Assembly (NCBI GenBank): GCA_029940115.1
Contig: JAOZRQ010000215.1
Coordinates: forward strand, 4,746-10,356
Reading direction: 5' to 3'
DNA from: Desulfobacterales bacterium
GTDB taxonomy: Bacteria; Desulfobacterota; Desulfobacteria; Desulfobacterales; 4be13
DNA length: 5,611 bases
The notes beneath the pieces are model-generated. The model saw only the letters and a program-made list of their open reading frames with translations, did no database searches and had not been told where the DNA came from. This document shows, piece by piece, positions 1 through 5,521 of this stretch (positions are counted from its first letter, which is position 1; each line of letters begins with the position of its first letter). A program made the translations under genes and the position numbers.

Positions 1-151
1 ATGGAAAATCCGGCACCGGCAATGAATTGCCGGGCTATTCTCAGTTGTCCCTACGAGACAGGGCAAATTGTGGGAAATTCGGCTCCGGCAATGAATTGCC
101 GGGCTATTTTCAGTTGTCCCTACGAGACAGGGCAAATTGTGGGAAATTCGG
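1..151. repeat. tandem 69-bp repeat, two units plus a truncated one
   Basis: Unit 1 (from 16) and unit 2 (from 85) are identical over 67 bases (16-82 against 85-151) except for one C/T difference (40 versus 109). Bases 1-15 match 70-84 at 11 of 15 positions, so the array probably extends beyond the left edge. Each unit opens with an 8-bp perfect inverted repeat, CCGGCAAT-GA-ATTGCCGG (16-33 and 85-102), and carries a weaker TGTCCCT/AGGGCA pairing further in. A diverged copy on the other strand lies at 3266-3308, which makes this a dispersed, REP-like family rather than a local slippage product. The family itself is not one I can name. Confidence 0.9.
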
Positions 152-707
152 ACACGGTCAGACACGCGACGTCGATATTTGCGATGTCCTGTATGTTGGC
201 GGCCGCGATTTCCGGGGTCTGGGCTGAGGTCGCGTCTGTCAGAAGCGTCACGTCATATCCGTGGGCCACGCCGTCGAAGATGCTTGCCCGGATGCAGTTC
301 GGATATTGGGTCCCGCATACGACAATGCGGGTGATGCCGAGTCTTCTGAGCATGAAGTCGAGTTCGGTGTTCATGAACGCGCTGAACCGGTTCTTTACGA
401 TACGATATTCCCCTATAAGCGGCTTCAGTTCATCAACGATGTCGCACCCCTGTGTGCCGGGCACGGCATACGCGCCCTCTTCAAGGAACAATTTCAGCCG
501 GATCGACTCGATATCGCTCCCATCATCCCGGTACTCGCGGACCACGTGGAACACCGGCCATTTCATCTCTCTAAAACGATCCAAGGCTTCCCGAATTTTC
601 GGGATCGTGTCATAAGCCCCCGCCACTCTTGTCGGAGAATCGGGAAGAACAAAATCGTTCTGCATGTCAATGATGATCAGGGCGGATTGTTCTGTCTGTT
701 TGTTCAT
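120..707 (-). CDS. isochorismatase-family cysteine hydrolase
   Basis: This is a 195-residue cytoplasmic amidohydrolase-type protein of the isochorismatase/nicotinamidase superfamily, which hydrolyses C-N or vinyl-ether bonds through a Cys-Asp-Lys triad. All three residues are visible: Asp14 in IIIDMQNDF, Lys105 in IVKNRFSAF and the nucleophile Cys138 in GTQYPNC. The residues before the cysteine (Thr-Gln) occupy the usual cis-peptide position, where many relatives have Val-Ala. Length is normal for the family. The start at 707 is chosen over an in-frame ATG at 764 because GAGGAGG (714-720) sits 6 nt upstream and the family homology begins just after it. The gene overlaps the upstream membrane-protein gene by 41 bp, so the two are probably cotranscribed and translationally coupled. 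The last nine residues (EFPTICPVS) and the TAG stop fall inside the 69-bp repeat. The substrate cannot be told; nicotinamide, ureidoacrylate or another small amide are all possible. Confidence 0.93.
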   Translation of the reverse strand: MNKQTEQSALIIIDMQNDFVLPDSPTRVAGAYDTIPKIREALDRFREMKWPVFHVVREYRDDGSDIESIRLKLFLEEGAYAVPGTQGCDIVDELKPLIGEYRIVKNRFSAFMNTELDFMLRRLGITRIVVCGTQYPNCIRASIFDGVAHGYDVTLLTDATSAQTPEIAAANIQDIANIDVACLTVSEFPTICPVS

Positions 708-1164
708 CGTAAACCTCCTCTGAATTTGAAATTTGCTGATCATAACGCCTTTTGGGGAACCCATTCAGAAAGTCTTTGAATTCGTAAACTTGATTCCCGT
801 CCTCCGTCACCCGGATCCGGCCCATGCCGGTTTTGCAGAGTTGATCCAATATTGCCTTGGCGTCGTGGATGATCAGATTTGTCTCGGCGGCAATCTGAAC
901 AGGGGTCACACGGCCTCCCATTGCCGCGACCACCTTCAGCACCTTTCTGTGCCTTTGCTCTCTCTTCTTCCTGCGATGCTTGACGGTATTGACGACGGTG
1001 ATGTACAGCCCGGCCATTCCGGTAACCGAGAAGAACCCGATCACCGCCAGAAGGGTCTCCATCTCAGGTTCAGGCTCTGTGAGGAGATCGGTGGCCGCTG
1101 CGGTTATGAAAAACGCGCTGAATAAAATCATGATTGCGCCCAGAACAATCATAAACTGGTTCAT
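667..1164 (-). CDS. small membrane protein with two helices and a C-terminal winged-helix-like region
   Basis: A 165-residue protein that I do not recognise as a named family. Two hydrophobic segments (about residues 4-28 and 37-61) are joined by an acidic loop (TEPEPEMET). A strongly basic stretch follows (KHRRKKREQRHRK, 62-74), predicting a cytoplasmic C-terminus by the positive-inside rule. Residues 75-130 look like a small winged helix: helix, then VTPVQIAAETNL (a typical helix-turn-helix shape), a second helix DAKAILDQLCKTG, then a strand pair ending in NQVYEF. The last 35 residues are polar and probably disordered. The ATG at 1164 has GGGAGG (1170-1175) 5 nt upstream. The 3' end overlaps the hydrolase start by 41 bp in another frame, so the two are likely one operon. 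A membrane-tethered regulator or protein-binding adaptor is possible, but this is inference only. Confidence 0.85.
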   Translation of the reverse strand: MNQFMIVLGAIMILFSAFFITAAATDLLTEPEPEMETLLAVIGFFSVTGMAGLYITVVNTVKHRRKKREQRHRKVLKVVAAMGGRVTPVQIAAETNLIIHDAKAILDQLCKTGMGRIRVTEDGNQVYEFKDFLNGFPKRRYDQQISNSEEVYDEQTDRTIRPDHH

Positions 1165-1295
1165 CTATGCCTCCCTAAAAAAGCTGCAAGCTGTAAAAAC
1201 GAGCTTAAGCTTAGGGACCACTCAAAAATAATTTTACATTCTTTTCGCTTGGAAATCAGTTTGCAGAGCTTTCAACATAATCTTTGTCAGCTCGG

Positions 1296-1371
1296 AGTGC
1301 AGAGCTTGCTTTGCGAGTCCCTGAGATTCACGGATCTGTTCACGCACGACTCGCAAAGCAAGCTTTGCACT
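1296..1371. repeat. 24-bp inverted repeat with 28-nt spacer (inner stem of the foldback element)
   Basis: Arms 1296-1319 and 1348-1371 are complementary at 23 of 24 positions and carry the core GCTTGCTTTGCGAGTC. The spacer is 1320-1347. The right arm, read on the minus strand, begins with the dispersed motif found again at 5488-5521. A structure of two related short repeats facing each other resembles REPIN-type elements. Confidence 0.85.
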
Positions 1372-1398
1372 TCGGACAATCTTTTTGTTGAACTCTAC
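1367..1398 (-). repeat. dispersed repeat core, copy A
   Basis: Read on the minus strand this begins GTAGAGTTCAACAAAAAGAT and ends CCGAAGTGC. It matches 5488-5521 at 31 of 32 aligned bases, apart from a 2-base CC insertion in the other copy. After the shared core both copies continue into a short palindrome: CAAAGCTTGCTTTG here, GCCAAACT-TGC-AGTTTGGC in the other. Confidence 0.85.
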
Positions 1399-1442
1399 AG
1401 TTCCGCCTTCAGGCGGTGTCACACCGCCCAAAGGCGGAACTG
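1398..1442. repeat. 45-bp nearly perfect hairpin nested in the foldback element
   Basis: Outer arms 1398-1409 and 1431-1442 are 12-bp perfect complements (CAGTTCCGCCTT / AAGGCGGAACTG). Inner arms 1412-1419 and 1421-1428 are 8-bp perfect complements (GGCGGTGT / ACACCGCC) around a single central C. Only a CA/CA mismatch separates the two stems, so 40 of 45 bases pair. It has no counterpart in the left arm of the surrounding foldback element and looks like a later insertion. Confidence 0.88.
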
Positions 1443-1529
1443 CAAACTGGGAACTGCCTGTTTTTTTTGCAAACCCAAAGAATTTGAAGCTATTTTTGAG
1501 CGACTCCTTAGAGCTTACAGCTATCACAG

Positions 1530-3113
1530 CTATTTATCCAGCAATTCCGCCTGCTCCACAAGGCGGATGAACTCGGCCCGGTATCCCTCGTCATCCTTTC
1601 CTTTTGCGGCCTTTGCAAGCTTGATGACATCCTTGTAGGCGTTCTCCCCCTTGAACTCGGAACCTCTCAGCAACATGCCGAACCCTGCGACTGCCGAGGA
1701 GAATCTGAAATTGTCAGACGCCTCATCAAACCGGAGATAGGTCTCTTTCACAGGATAGACAAGCAACATGCTCTGATCTTCCTTTGGCGGCTTGTAGCGA
1801 AGTTTCACGGTCATGATCTCATCAGAGGCCGCCGAATCCTTCCTTATCCGGCTCTCCTGATACTTCAGGTCATCCACGCCGGGGATATCCTCTTGGGAAC
1901 CTGCGGGAATCAGTTCATACAGCGCGGTCACGGTATGCCCCGCGCCGAGTTCCCCCGCGTCCTTTTTGTCATCGTTGAAATCCTCCTTGTTCAGCATTCG
2001 GTTCTCATACCCGATCAGCCGGTACGCCTTGATTTTTGTGGGATTGAACTCGATCTGGATCTTCACATCCTTGGCAATGGTGAAGAGGGTTCCTCCCATC
2101 TCCTTGACCAGGACCTTTTTGGCTTCGAGCAGGCTGTCAATGTACGCGTAGTTGCCGTTTCCCTTGTCCGCCAGCTTCTCCATCTTCGAATCCTTGAGAT
2201 TTCCCGTGCCGAAACCGAGCACGGTGAGGAATATGCCGTCGTCTCGCTTCTCCTCAATCAGCCGGATCAGCTCCCCGTCCGAGGAGATGCCCACGTTGAA
2301 ATCGCCGTCGGTGGCGAGGATGACCCGGTTGTTTCCGTTTTTGACGAAGTTCTCCTTTGCCACCTGATACGCCAGTCTTATCCCCTGTGCCCCGGCCGTT
2401 GTCCCGCCGGGCTGGAGGGTTTCAATCGCATTCAGAATGGCCGCCTTATTGCTCATAGGCGTGGAGGGGAGGACAAGACCGGCCGCGCCGGCATAGACCG
2501 CAATGGCCACCCGGTCATCCGCTTTCAGTTGTTCCACGAGCAGCCTGAACCCCTTCTTCAACAAGGGGAGCTTGTCCGGCGAATTCATCGAACCTGAGAC
2601 ATCCAGCAGAAAGACCAAGTTTGAACGCGGGAAGTTCTCCGTCTCCATCTCCCTCCCTTTTATGCCGATATGGACCAGTTTGTGCGCGTTGTTCCACGGA
2701 CATTCGGAGGCCTCTGTGGTCACGGAAAATGGAGCCACATCCCTTGGATCGGGATACGCGTAGCTGAAATAGTTGATCAGCTCCTCTATCCGGACCGCAT
2801 CCTTGGGCGGCATCTGGTTCCTGTTCAGAAAGCGTCTGACATTGGCGTAGCTCGCGGTGTCCACGTCAATGGAGAAGGTGGAGAGGGGGTCCGTGACCAC
2901 CGCCTTGAAACCACTCTCTTGGATGTGATCGTACTGCTCGGTGTTGAACTGGCCCATCTGGGGAAGTGCGCCGTACATGGGGGCCGGCATCCCTGGAGAT
3001 TTGACAGCCATATCCTTGACCATTTCTCGTCCCGAGAATTCGTTCCCTATGCAAGTCAAAAAAATCAGAGCAAAAAAGGAAATTACGGCCAAGATTTTTA
3101 GTAAAGACTTCAT
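1530..3113 (-). CDS. exported von Willebrand factor type A protein, YfbK-like
   Basis: A 527-residue protein with the architecture of Escherichia coli YfbK. It has an N-terminal hydrophobic export signal (residues 4-20), the YfbK-type N-terminal domain (about 60-160, with DPLSTFSIDVDTASYANVR), a VWA domain (about 166-345), and the DUF3520-type C-terminal region to the end. The metal-ion-dependent adhesion site is complete: Asp171-x-Ser173-x-Ser175 in DVSGSM, Thr238/Thr239 in GGTTAG, and Asp269 in ATDGD. The fold therefore should bind a divalent cation and a protein ligand. Cys21 follows FLT, a poor lipobox, so the protein may be a lipoprotein or simply secreted or anchored by its signal. The ATG at 3113 has AAGGAG (3122-3127) 8 nt upstream. 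It appears to be a single-gene unit with a terminator-like hairpin upstream and repeat DNA downstream. The role of this family is poorly defined; a cell-envelope function is inferred. Confidence 0.93.
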   Translation of the reverse strand: MKSLLKILAVISFFALIFLTCIGNEFSGREMVKDMAVKSPGMPAPMYGALPQMGQFNTEQYDHIQESGFKAVVTDPLSTFSIDVDTASYANVRRFLNRNQMPPKDAVRIEELINYFSYAYPDPRDVAPFSVTTEASECPWNNAHKLVHIGIKGREMETENFPRSNLVFLLDVSGSMNSPDKLPLLKKGFRLLVEQLKADDRVAIAVYAGAAGLVLPSTPMSNKAAILNAIETLQPGGTTAGAQGIRLAYQVAKENFVKNGNNRVILATDGDFNVGISSDGELIRLIEEKRDDGIFLTVLGFGTGNLKDSKMEKLADKGNGNYAYIDSLLEAKKVLVKEMGGTLFTIAKDVKIQIEFNPTKIKAYRLIGYENRMLNKEDFNDDKKDAGELGAGHTVTALYELIPAGSQEDIPGVDDLKYQESRIRKDSAASDEIMTVKLRYKPPKEDQSMLLVYPVKETYLRFDEASDNFRFSSAVAGFGMLLRGSEFKGENAYKDVIKLAKAAKGKDDEGYRAEFIRLVEQAELLDK

Positions 3114-3178
3114 GGTGTGGTCTCCTTTCTGGTTTGTCGGTTTTTATGAAGCTTTGAACCGCTGATTTTAGGACTCGG

Positions 3179-3245
3179 AAAAAACGCATTTCCCTGCCCG
3201 ACACCGGGCACGGGCAGGGTGTCTTTCTGGGGGAATGCGTTTTTT
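3179..3245. terminator. bidirectional nested-hairpin terminator
   Basis: The outer stem pairs AAAAAACGCATT (3179-3190) with AATGCGTTTTTT (3234-3245), 12 bp perfect. The inner stem pairs CCCTGCCCG (3192-3200) with CGGGCAGGG (3211-3219), 9 bp perfect around a 10-nt loop. Each strand ends in six T after the stem. On the minus strand it lies 75 nt past the PIN toxin stop and upstream of the VWA gene, so it probably ends the toxin-antitoxin transcript and insulates the VWA gene. Confidence 0.75.
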
Positions 3246-3265
3246 CTTAGTCCCTTACGCAGATA

Positions 3266-3308
3266 TCCCGTCAGGACATCTGAGAATAGCCAGGCAATTC
3301 ATTGTCGG
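3266..3308 (-). repeat. solitary diverged copy of the 69-bp repeat family
   Basis: This stretch matches the reverse complement of the unit at 1-151 at 37 of 43 positions, including TGAGAATAGCC and GGCAATTCATTG. It retains the palindromic end GCAATTCATTG with one changed base in the arm (TGTCGG for TGCCGG). It lies between the PIN toxin stop and the nested-hairpin terminator. Confidence 0.85.
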
Positions 3309-3319
3309 GTCCACAACAT

Positions 3320-3742
3320 TCAAATGCTTATATATGTCATGAATCCGGCTTGTTCAAAATGATGATCAACGGTGAGAACTTTTGTCTCCTTATATTCCTG
3401 CATGACTATGAATGAAATGCAGTCGGTTAATCCCCATTCCTTATCCGGTCGCAGACCATAAAGGACAATGGCCTTATTCAGAATTTCTGTTGTCACCGGA
3501 ATGACTTTAAATATGGTTTTGCTTTTCTGAATCTGTGTTATCCACTTATGAGTAACCTGCCGCCATTTGATTTCAGACAGACCGTTGGCTGTCTCGATTA
3601 ATACAGCTTCTGTGGTGATGACTGACCATTTCTCTGTGACTATTTTTTTGTAACATTCCGCAGCAGGGATATGATACTTGTCAGAAGTGTCAATAACCGC
3701 AATCAGAAAGGCCGTGTCCATGAAGATTTGCTTTTTCATCAT
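3320..3742 (-). CDS. PIN-domain toxin (VapC-like ribonuclease)
   Basis: A 140-residue PIN-domain protein, the size of a VapC-type toxin. Such proteins are magnesium-dependent endoribonucleases that cleave tRNA or other RNA and are held inactive by a partner antitoxin. The acidic residues expected at the active site are visible: Asp9 in FMDTAFLIA, Glu50 in VLIETANGL, Asp107 in LTDCISF and Asp126 in TVDHHFEQAGF. The last of these is in the usual C-terminal D-x-x-F-x-x-x-G-F context. The start overlaps the antitoxin stop by 4 bases (ATGA, 3739-3742), the standard arrangement for coupled translation, with AGGA within reach upstream. A second ATG follows immediately. The gene is intact. The RNA target cannot be predicted from sequence. 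Confidence 0.9.
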   Translation of the reverse strand: MMKKQIFMDTAFLIAVIDTSDKYHIPAAECYKKIVTEKWSVITTEAVLIETANGLSEIKWRQVTHKWITQIQKSKTIFKVIPVTTEILNKAIVLYGLRPDKEWGLTDCISFIVMQEYKETKVLTVDHHFEQAGFMTYISI

Positions 3743-3966
3743 TTATGCATCCTGTACAAATAATCGTCATGCTTTTCAGAAAAATCTCCTCTTCCGGTAG
3801 CAACGGTATAATTCAAAAGGTCAAGAAGTGTTCTTTGCTCTTCATCCAACTTGGCCTCACTTTCTTCAGTCTGGAAAAACATCAGCCTGACATAATCCAA
3901 AACCTTTTGCAGTTGGTCCTCAGACAACTGGTCAATCACGTTCATCACTTCCTGTCTTTCCGGCAT
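3739..3966 (-). CDS. antitoxin partner of the PIN toxin
   Basis: A 75-residue, acidic, helix-rich protein directly upstream of and overlapping the PIN toxin. The first part (EVMNVIDQLSEDQLQKVLDYVRLMF) resembles the short N-terminal module of many small VapB-like antitoxins with an LPEDKLKEVLDF-type pattern. The C-terminal half (LLNYTVATGRGDFSEKHDDYLYRMHK) is the part expected to wrap the toxin. No classical AbrB or ribbon-helix-helix signature is obvious, so the antitoxin class is uncertain. The ATG at 3966 has AGGAGG (3975-3980) 8 nt upstream. Position and partner carry most of the weight in this call. A 14-bp palindrome overlaps the ribosome binding site and may be the operator. Confidence 0.85.
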   Translation of the reverse strand: MPERQEVMNVIDQLSEDQLQKVLDYVRLMFFQTEESEAKLDEEQRTLLDLLNYTVATGRGDFSEKHDDYLYRMHK

Positions 3967-3971
3967 TTCAA

Positions 3972-4355
3972 TTACCTCCTGAACTCAGGATTGTGGCTGA
4001 GAATGGCTTGGCCCCAAGGCGTCGCAGCGGCTTGGTCAAGGGCCTCGGCGGCCCGGGCACTCCATTCCGGTTCATGGGCGCCTGTATGCTGTCACAAGTT
4101 TCTCCGCATCAAAGGAAAGCGGGGACAGGCTGCGGATCTGGGAATAAAAAAGTGATCGGGAAATGACCCGGACTCAAATTTGTCCAGCAGGCTTCCGATT
4201 TGGTCATATTTTAACGCGGCGATCATATCCTCGATTGTCCGGCATGGGGCCTGAATCACCCGATTCAGCCCTTTCAGCCGGGCTTCCTTCAGGGACCTAT
4301 GCTTCTTCGGATTCGAGAGATACCGACAACACGTCAAATATGTCTTCAAGCCCAT
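3972..4355 (-). pseudogene. possible decayed gene of unknown family
   Basis: This stretch lies in the roughly 540-bp gap between the stress-protein and antitoxin genes. One minus-strand frame has protein-like composition on both sides of a single in-frame TGA (4092-4094). Before it come 87 codons with segments such as RTIEDMIAALKYDQIGSLLDKFE; after it come 39 codons including EWSARAAEALDQAAATPWGQ. There is no ribosome binding site before the ATG at 4355. Immediately upstream a different frame reads plausibly (DGLEDIFDVLSVSLESEEA), suggesting a frameshift as well. I recognise no family. Chance open frames remain a real alternative. Confidence 0.3.
3977..3990. promoter_or_regulatory. candidate operator palindrome overlapping the antitoxin ribosome binding site
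   Basis: TCCTGA-AC-TCAGGA is a perfect 6-bp inverted repeat with a 2-base centre. Its left half overlaps the AGGAGG at 3975-3980. Toxin-antitoxin operons are commonly autorepressed through palindromes at this place. A 14-bp palindrome can also arise by chance, so support is modest. Confidence 0.35.
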
Positions 4356-4510
4356 CAGATTTCAGTCTTTACAATTGGAAGGGATATTTCATTATCCGGT
4401 CCGAGAGCCAGATATGCGTTTGGCGAGTTGTCATGTCGGAATGGGCTTACATGAGAGCCGTCTTGCAGGCGGATGAACTGTCTTATGGAGCAAATTGTTC
4501 AGGTTGTTTT
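4356..4510. other. intergenic stretch without a supported gene
   Basis: This stretch continues the gap downstream of the stress-protein stop. It contains no terminator with a T-tract. A short minus-strand frame (from an ATG at 4434) gives only 21 codons to a TAA, then continues in the same frame into the acidic stretch noted for the neighbouring remnant. It may be the 5' end of the same decayed gene. Confidence 0.4.
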
Positions 4511-5443
4511 TCACGGCACCAGCCACAATGCCCGATCTGATGTCCTGTCGAGCACATATTTTGACACGCTTCCCATGAAGAACGACTTGCTGATCCCCCG
4601 CCTGCCGACGATCACCGTGCCGTAATTCCCTGTTTCGGCCTCTTCCATGATGGCCTTTCCCACATTGGAGATCGCTTTCACCTCCTTGATCTTGATCTGG
4701 TCCTTCTGAAACCCAGATTCGTTGAATTTCCGATGGGCATGGGAAAGAAAGCTTTCCACGCATCTTTTGTCCCCTTTTATGATGATATCCTCAACATCAT
4801 CACCCGATGTGTCGCCAAAATCAACTTTACAGAAGTCCCCGATCCTTGGAAGCACATGAAACAGGGTGATTTGGACATCCGGATTCCCCATGAGCATGAA
4901 ACTGACATGATCCACTGTCCGGAGCGAGCTTTCAGAGCCGTCGGTGGTGAGCATGATTTTTGAGGATTTGACCTCCCCGTCAACTATCCATAAAGGAATG
5001 ACTTTGGAACACTCCACCAGACTGCTTGTCAAGCCTCCCATGAACATCTCCTGAATCCGTGAAAGGCCCCGCCGTCCCACAACAATGGCGTCATAGAGTC
5101 TTTCCTCAGCATGTTCCAGAATATTTTTGCCAAGTCCCCTTTTCTGGCGCAAAGTTTTCACATCAACGCGCTTGTCGTCAATTCCCATTTCCACCAACTG
5201 GGCCTTGCAGTTCTCAAGCATGGCTTGGGACGCCGCCGCATTCTTCTTTTTCAGCCTTTCCAGCGCGCTTTGGGCCTTGAGGTTGGTTTTGGCCTCATCC
5301 ACAAGGAATTGCGAGATCCCGGGTTGCACATTCAAAAGGGTGTAAGAGAGGTCCTTGACAACGGATGACATCCTGACAGCATATCGGACCGCGTTTTTTG
5401 AATGAACGGAATCATCCACCGCCAGCAAAATTTTTTTTTCCAT
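4511..5443 (-). CDS. tandem-domain universal stress protein (UspA family)
   Basis: A 310-residue cytoplasmic protein with two UspA domains (about 1-155 and 160-310). Each opens with a strand and acidic loop typical of nucleotide-binding members: ILLAVDDS with Asp10, and IMLTTDGS with Asp168. The nucleotide-binding glycine motif is G-2x-G-9x-G-S/T in ATP-binding members. In domain 1 it is GRRG (123-126), nine residues, then Gly136-Gly137, so the S/T is Gly. In domain 2 it is GRRG (280-283), seven residues, then Gly291-Ser292. Nucleotide binding is plausible but altered in both halves. The ATG at 5443 is preferred over an in-frame GTG at 5464 because AAGAGG (5453-5458) lies 9 nt upstream and family homology begins right at MEKKILLAVD. 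It stands alone, with repeat DNA upstream and a gene-poor gap downstream. The family acts in stress survival; its target here is unknown. Confidence 0.93.
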   Translation of the reverse strand: MEKKILLAVDDSVHSKNAVRYAVRMSSVVKDLSYTLLNVQPGISQFLVDEAKTNLKAQSALERLKKKNAAASQAMLENCKAQLVEMGIDDKRVDVKTLRQKRGLGKNILEHAEERLYDAIVVGRRGLSRIQEMFMGGLTSSLVECSKVIPLWIVDGEVKSSKIMLTTDGSESSLRTVDHVSFMLMGNPDVQITLFHVLPRIGDFCKVDFGDTSGDDVEDIIIKGDKRCVESFLSHAHRKFNESGFQKDQIKIKEVKAISNVGKAIMEEAETGNYGTVIVGRRGISKSFFMGSVSKYVLDRTSDRALWLVP

Positions 5444-5487
5444 GAGTTTTTTCCTCTTGGACACAGATTTTCAGGATGAAAAAGTTT

Positions 5488-5521
5488 GTAGAGCCTTCAA
5501 CAAAAAGATTGTCCGGAGTGC
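5488..5521 (+). repeat. dispersed repeat core, copy B
   Basis: This sequence begins GTAGAGCCTTCAACAAAAAG and ends CCGGAGTGC. It is the plus-strand counterpart of 1367-1398, matching at 31 of 32 aligned bases plus a 2-base insertion. It leads directly into the 52-bp tandem repeat, so the tandem unit seems to have been built from this dispersed element. Confidence 0.85.

Larger units (their letters stand above)
1189..1522. mobile_element. foldback, MITE-like palindromic element
   Basis: The whole gap between the VWA gene and the membrane-protein gene is built from nested inverted repeats. Outer arms 1221-1255 and 1466-1500 match in inverted orientation at 27 of 35 positions, including a perfect CTCAAAAATA. 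Further out, AGCTGTAA (1189-1196) is inverted at 1515-1522. Inner arms 1296-1319 and 1348-1371 match at 23 of 24 positions, and weaker symmetry continues to about 1262 and 1399. No transposase is present. A GTG-started reading frame (1234-1527) spans the element but has no ribosome binding site, and its sequence simply follows the palindromes, so I treat it as non-coding. The exact ends and any target duplication are uncertain. Confidence 0.65.

Noticed and set aside
1..615. Long open frame on the plus strand from the first base
   Set aside because: It is the complement of the cysteine hydrolase plus the in-frame 69-bp repeat. It has no ribosome binding site, its composition is unlike a protein, and the minus-strand gene has a full catalytic triad.
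708..764. Longer hydrolase beginning at an upstream in-frame ATG
   Set aside because: The extra 19 residues lie outside the family homology, and a strong GAGGAGG sits 6 nt before the ATG at 707.
1234..1527. A 97-codon minus-strand frame directly after the VWA stop
   Set aside because: It begins with GTG and lacks a ribosome binding site. It coincides with the foldback element, and its sequence is explained by the palindromes (for example VPPLGGVTPPEGG from the nested hairpin).
4251..4268. CTGAATC-ACCC-GATTCAG hairpin
   Set aside because: It is a 7-bp stem without a T-tract or nearby gene boundary, inside the possible gene remnant; it could well be chance.
4163..4540. 125-codon plus-strand frame in the gene-poor gap
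   Set aside because: It has no ribosome binding site, it is rich in Ser, Arg and Cys in the manner of a shadow frame, and it runs into the 3' end of the universal stress protein on the other strand.
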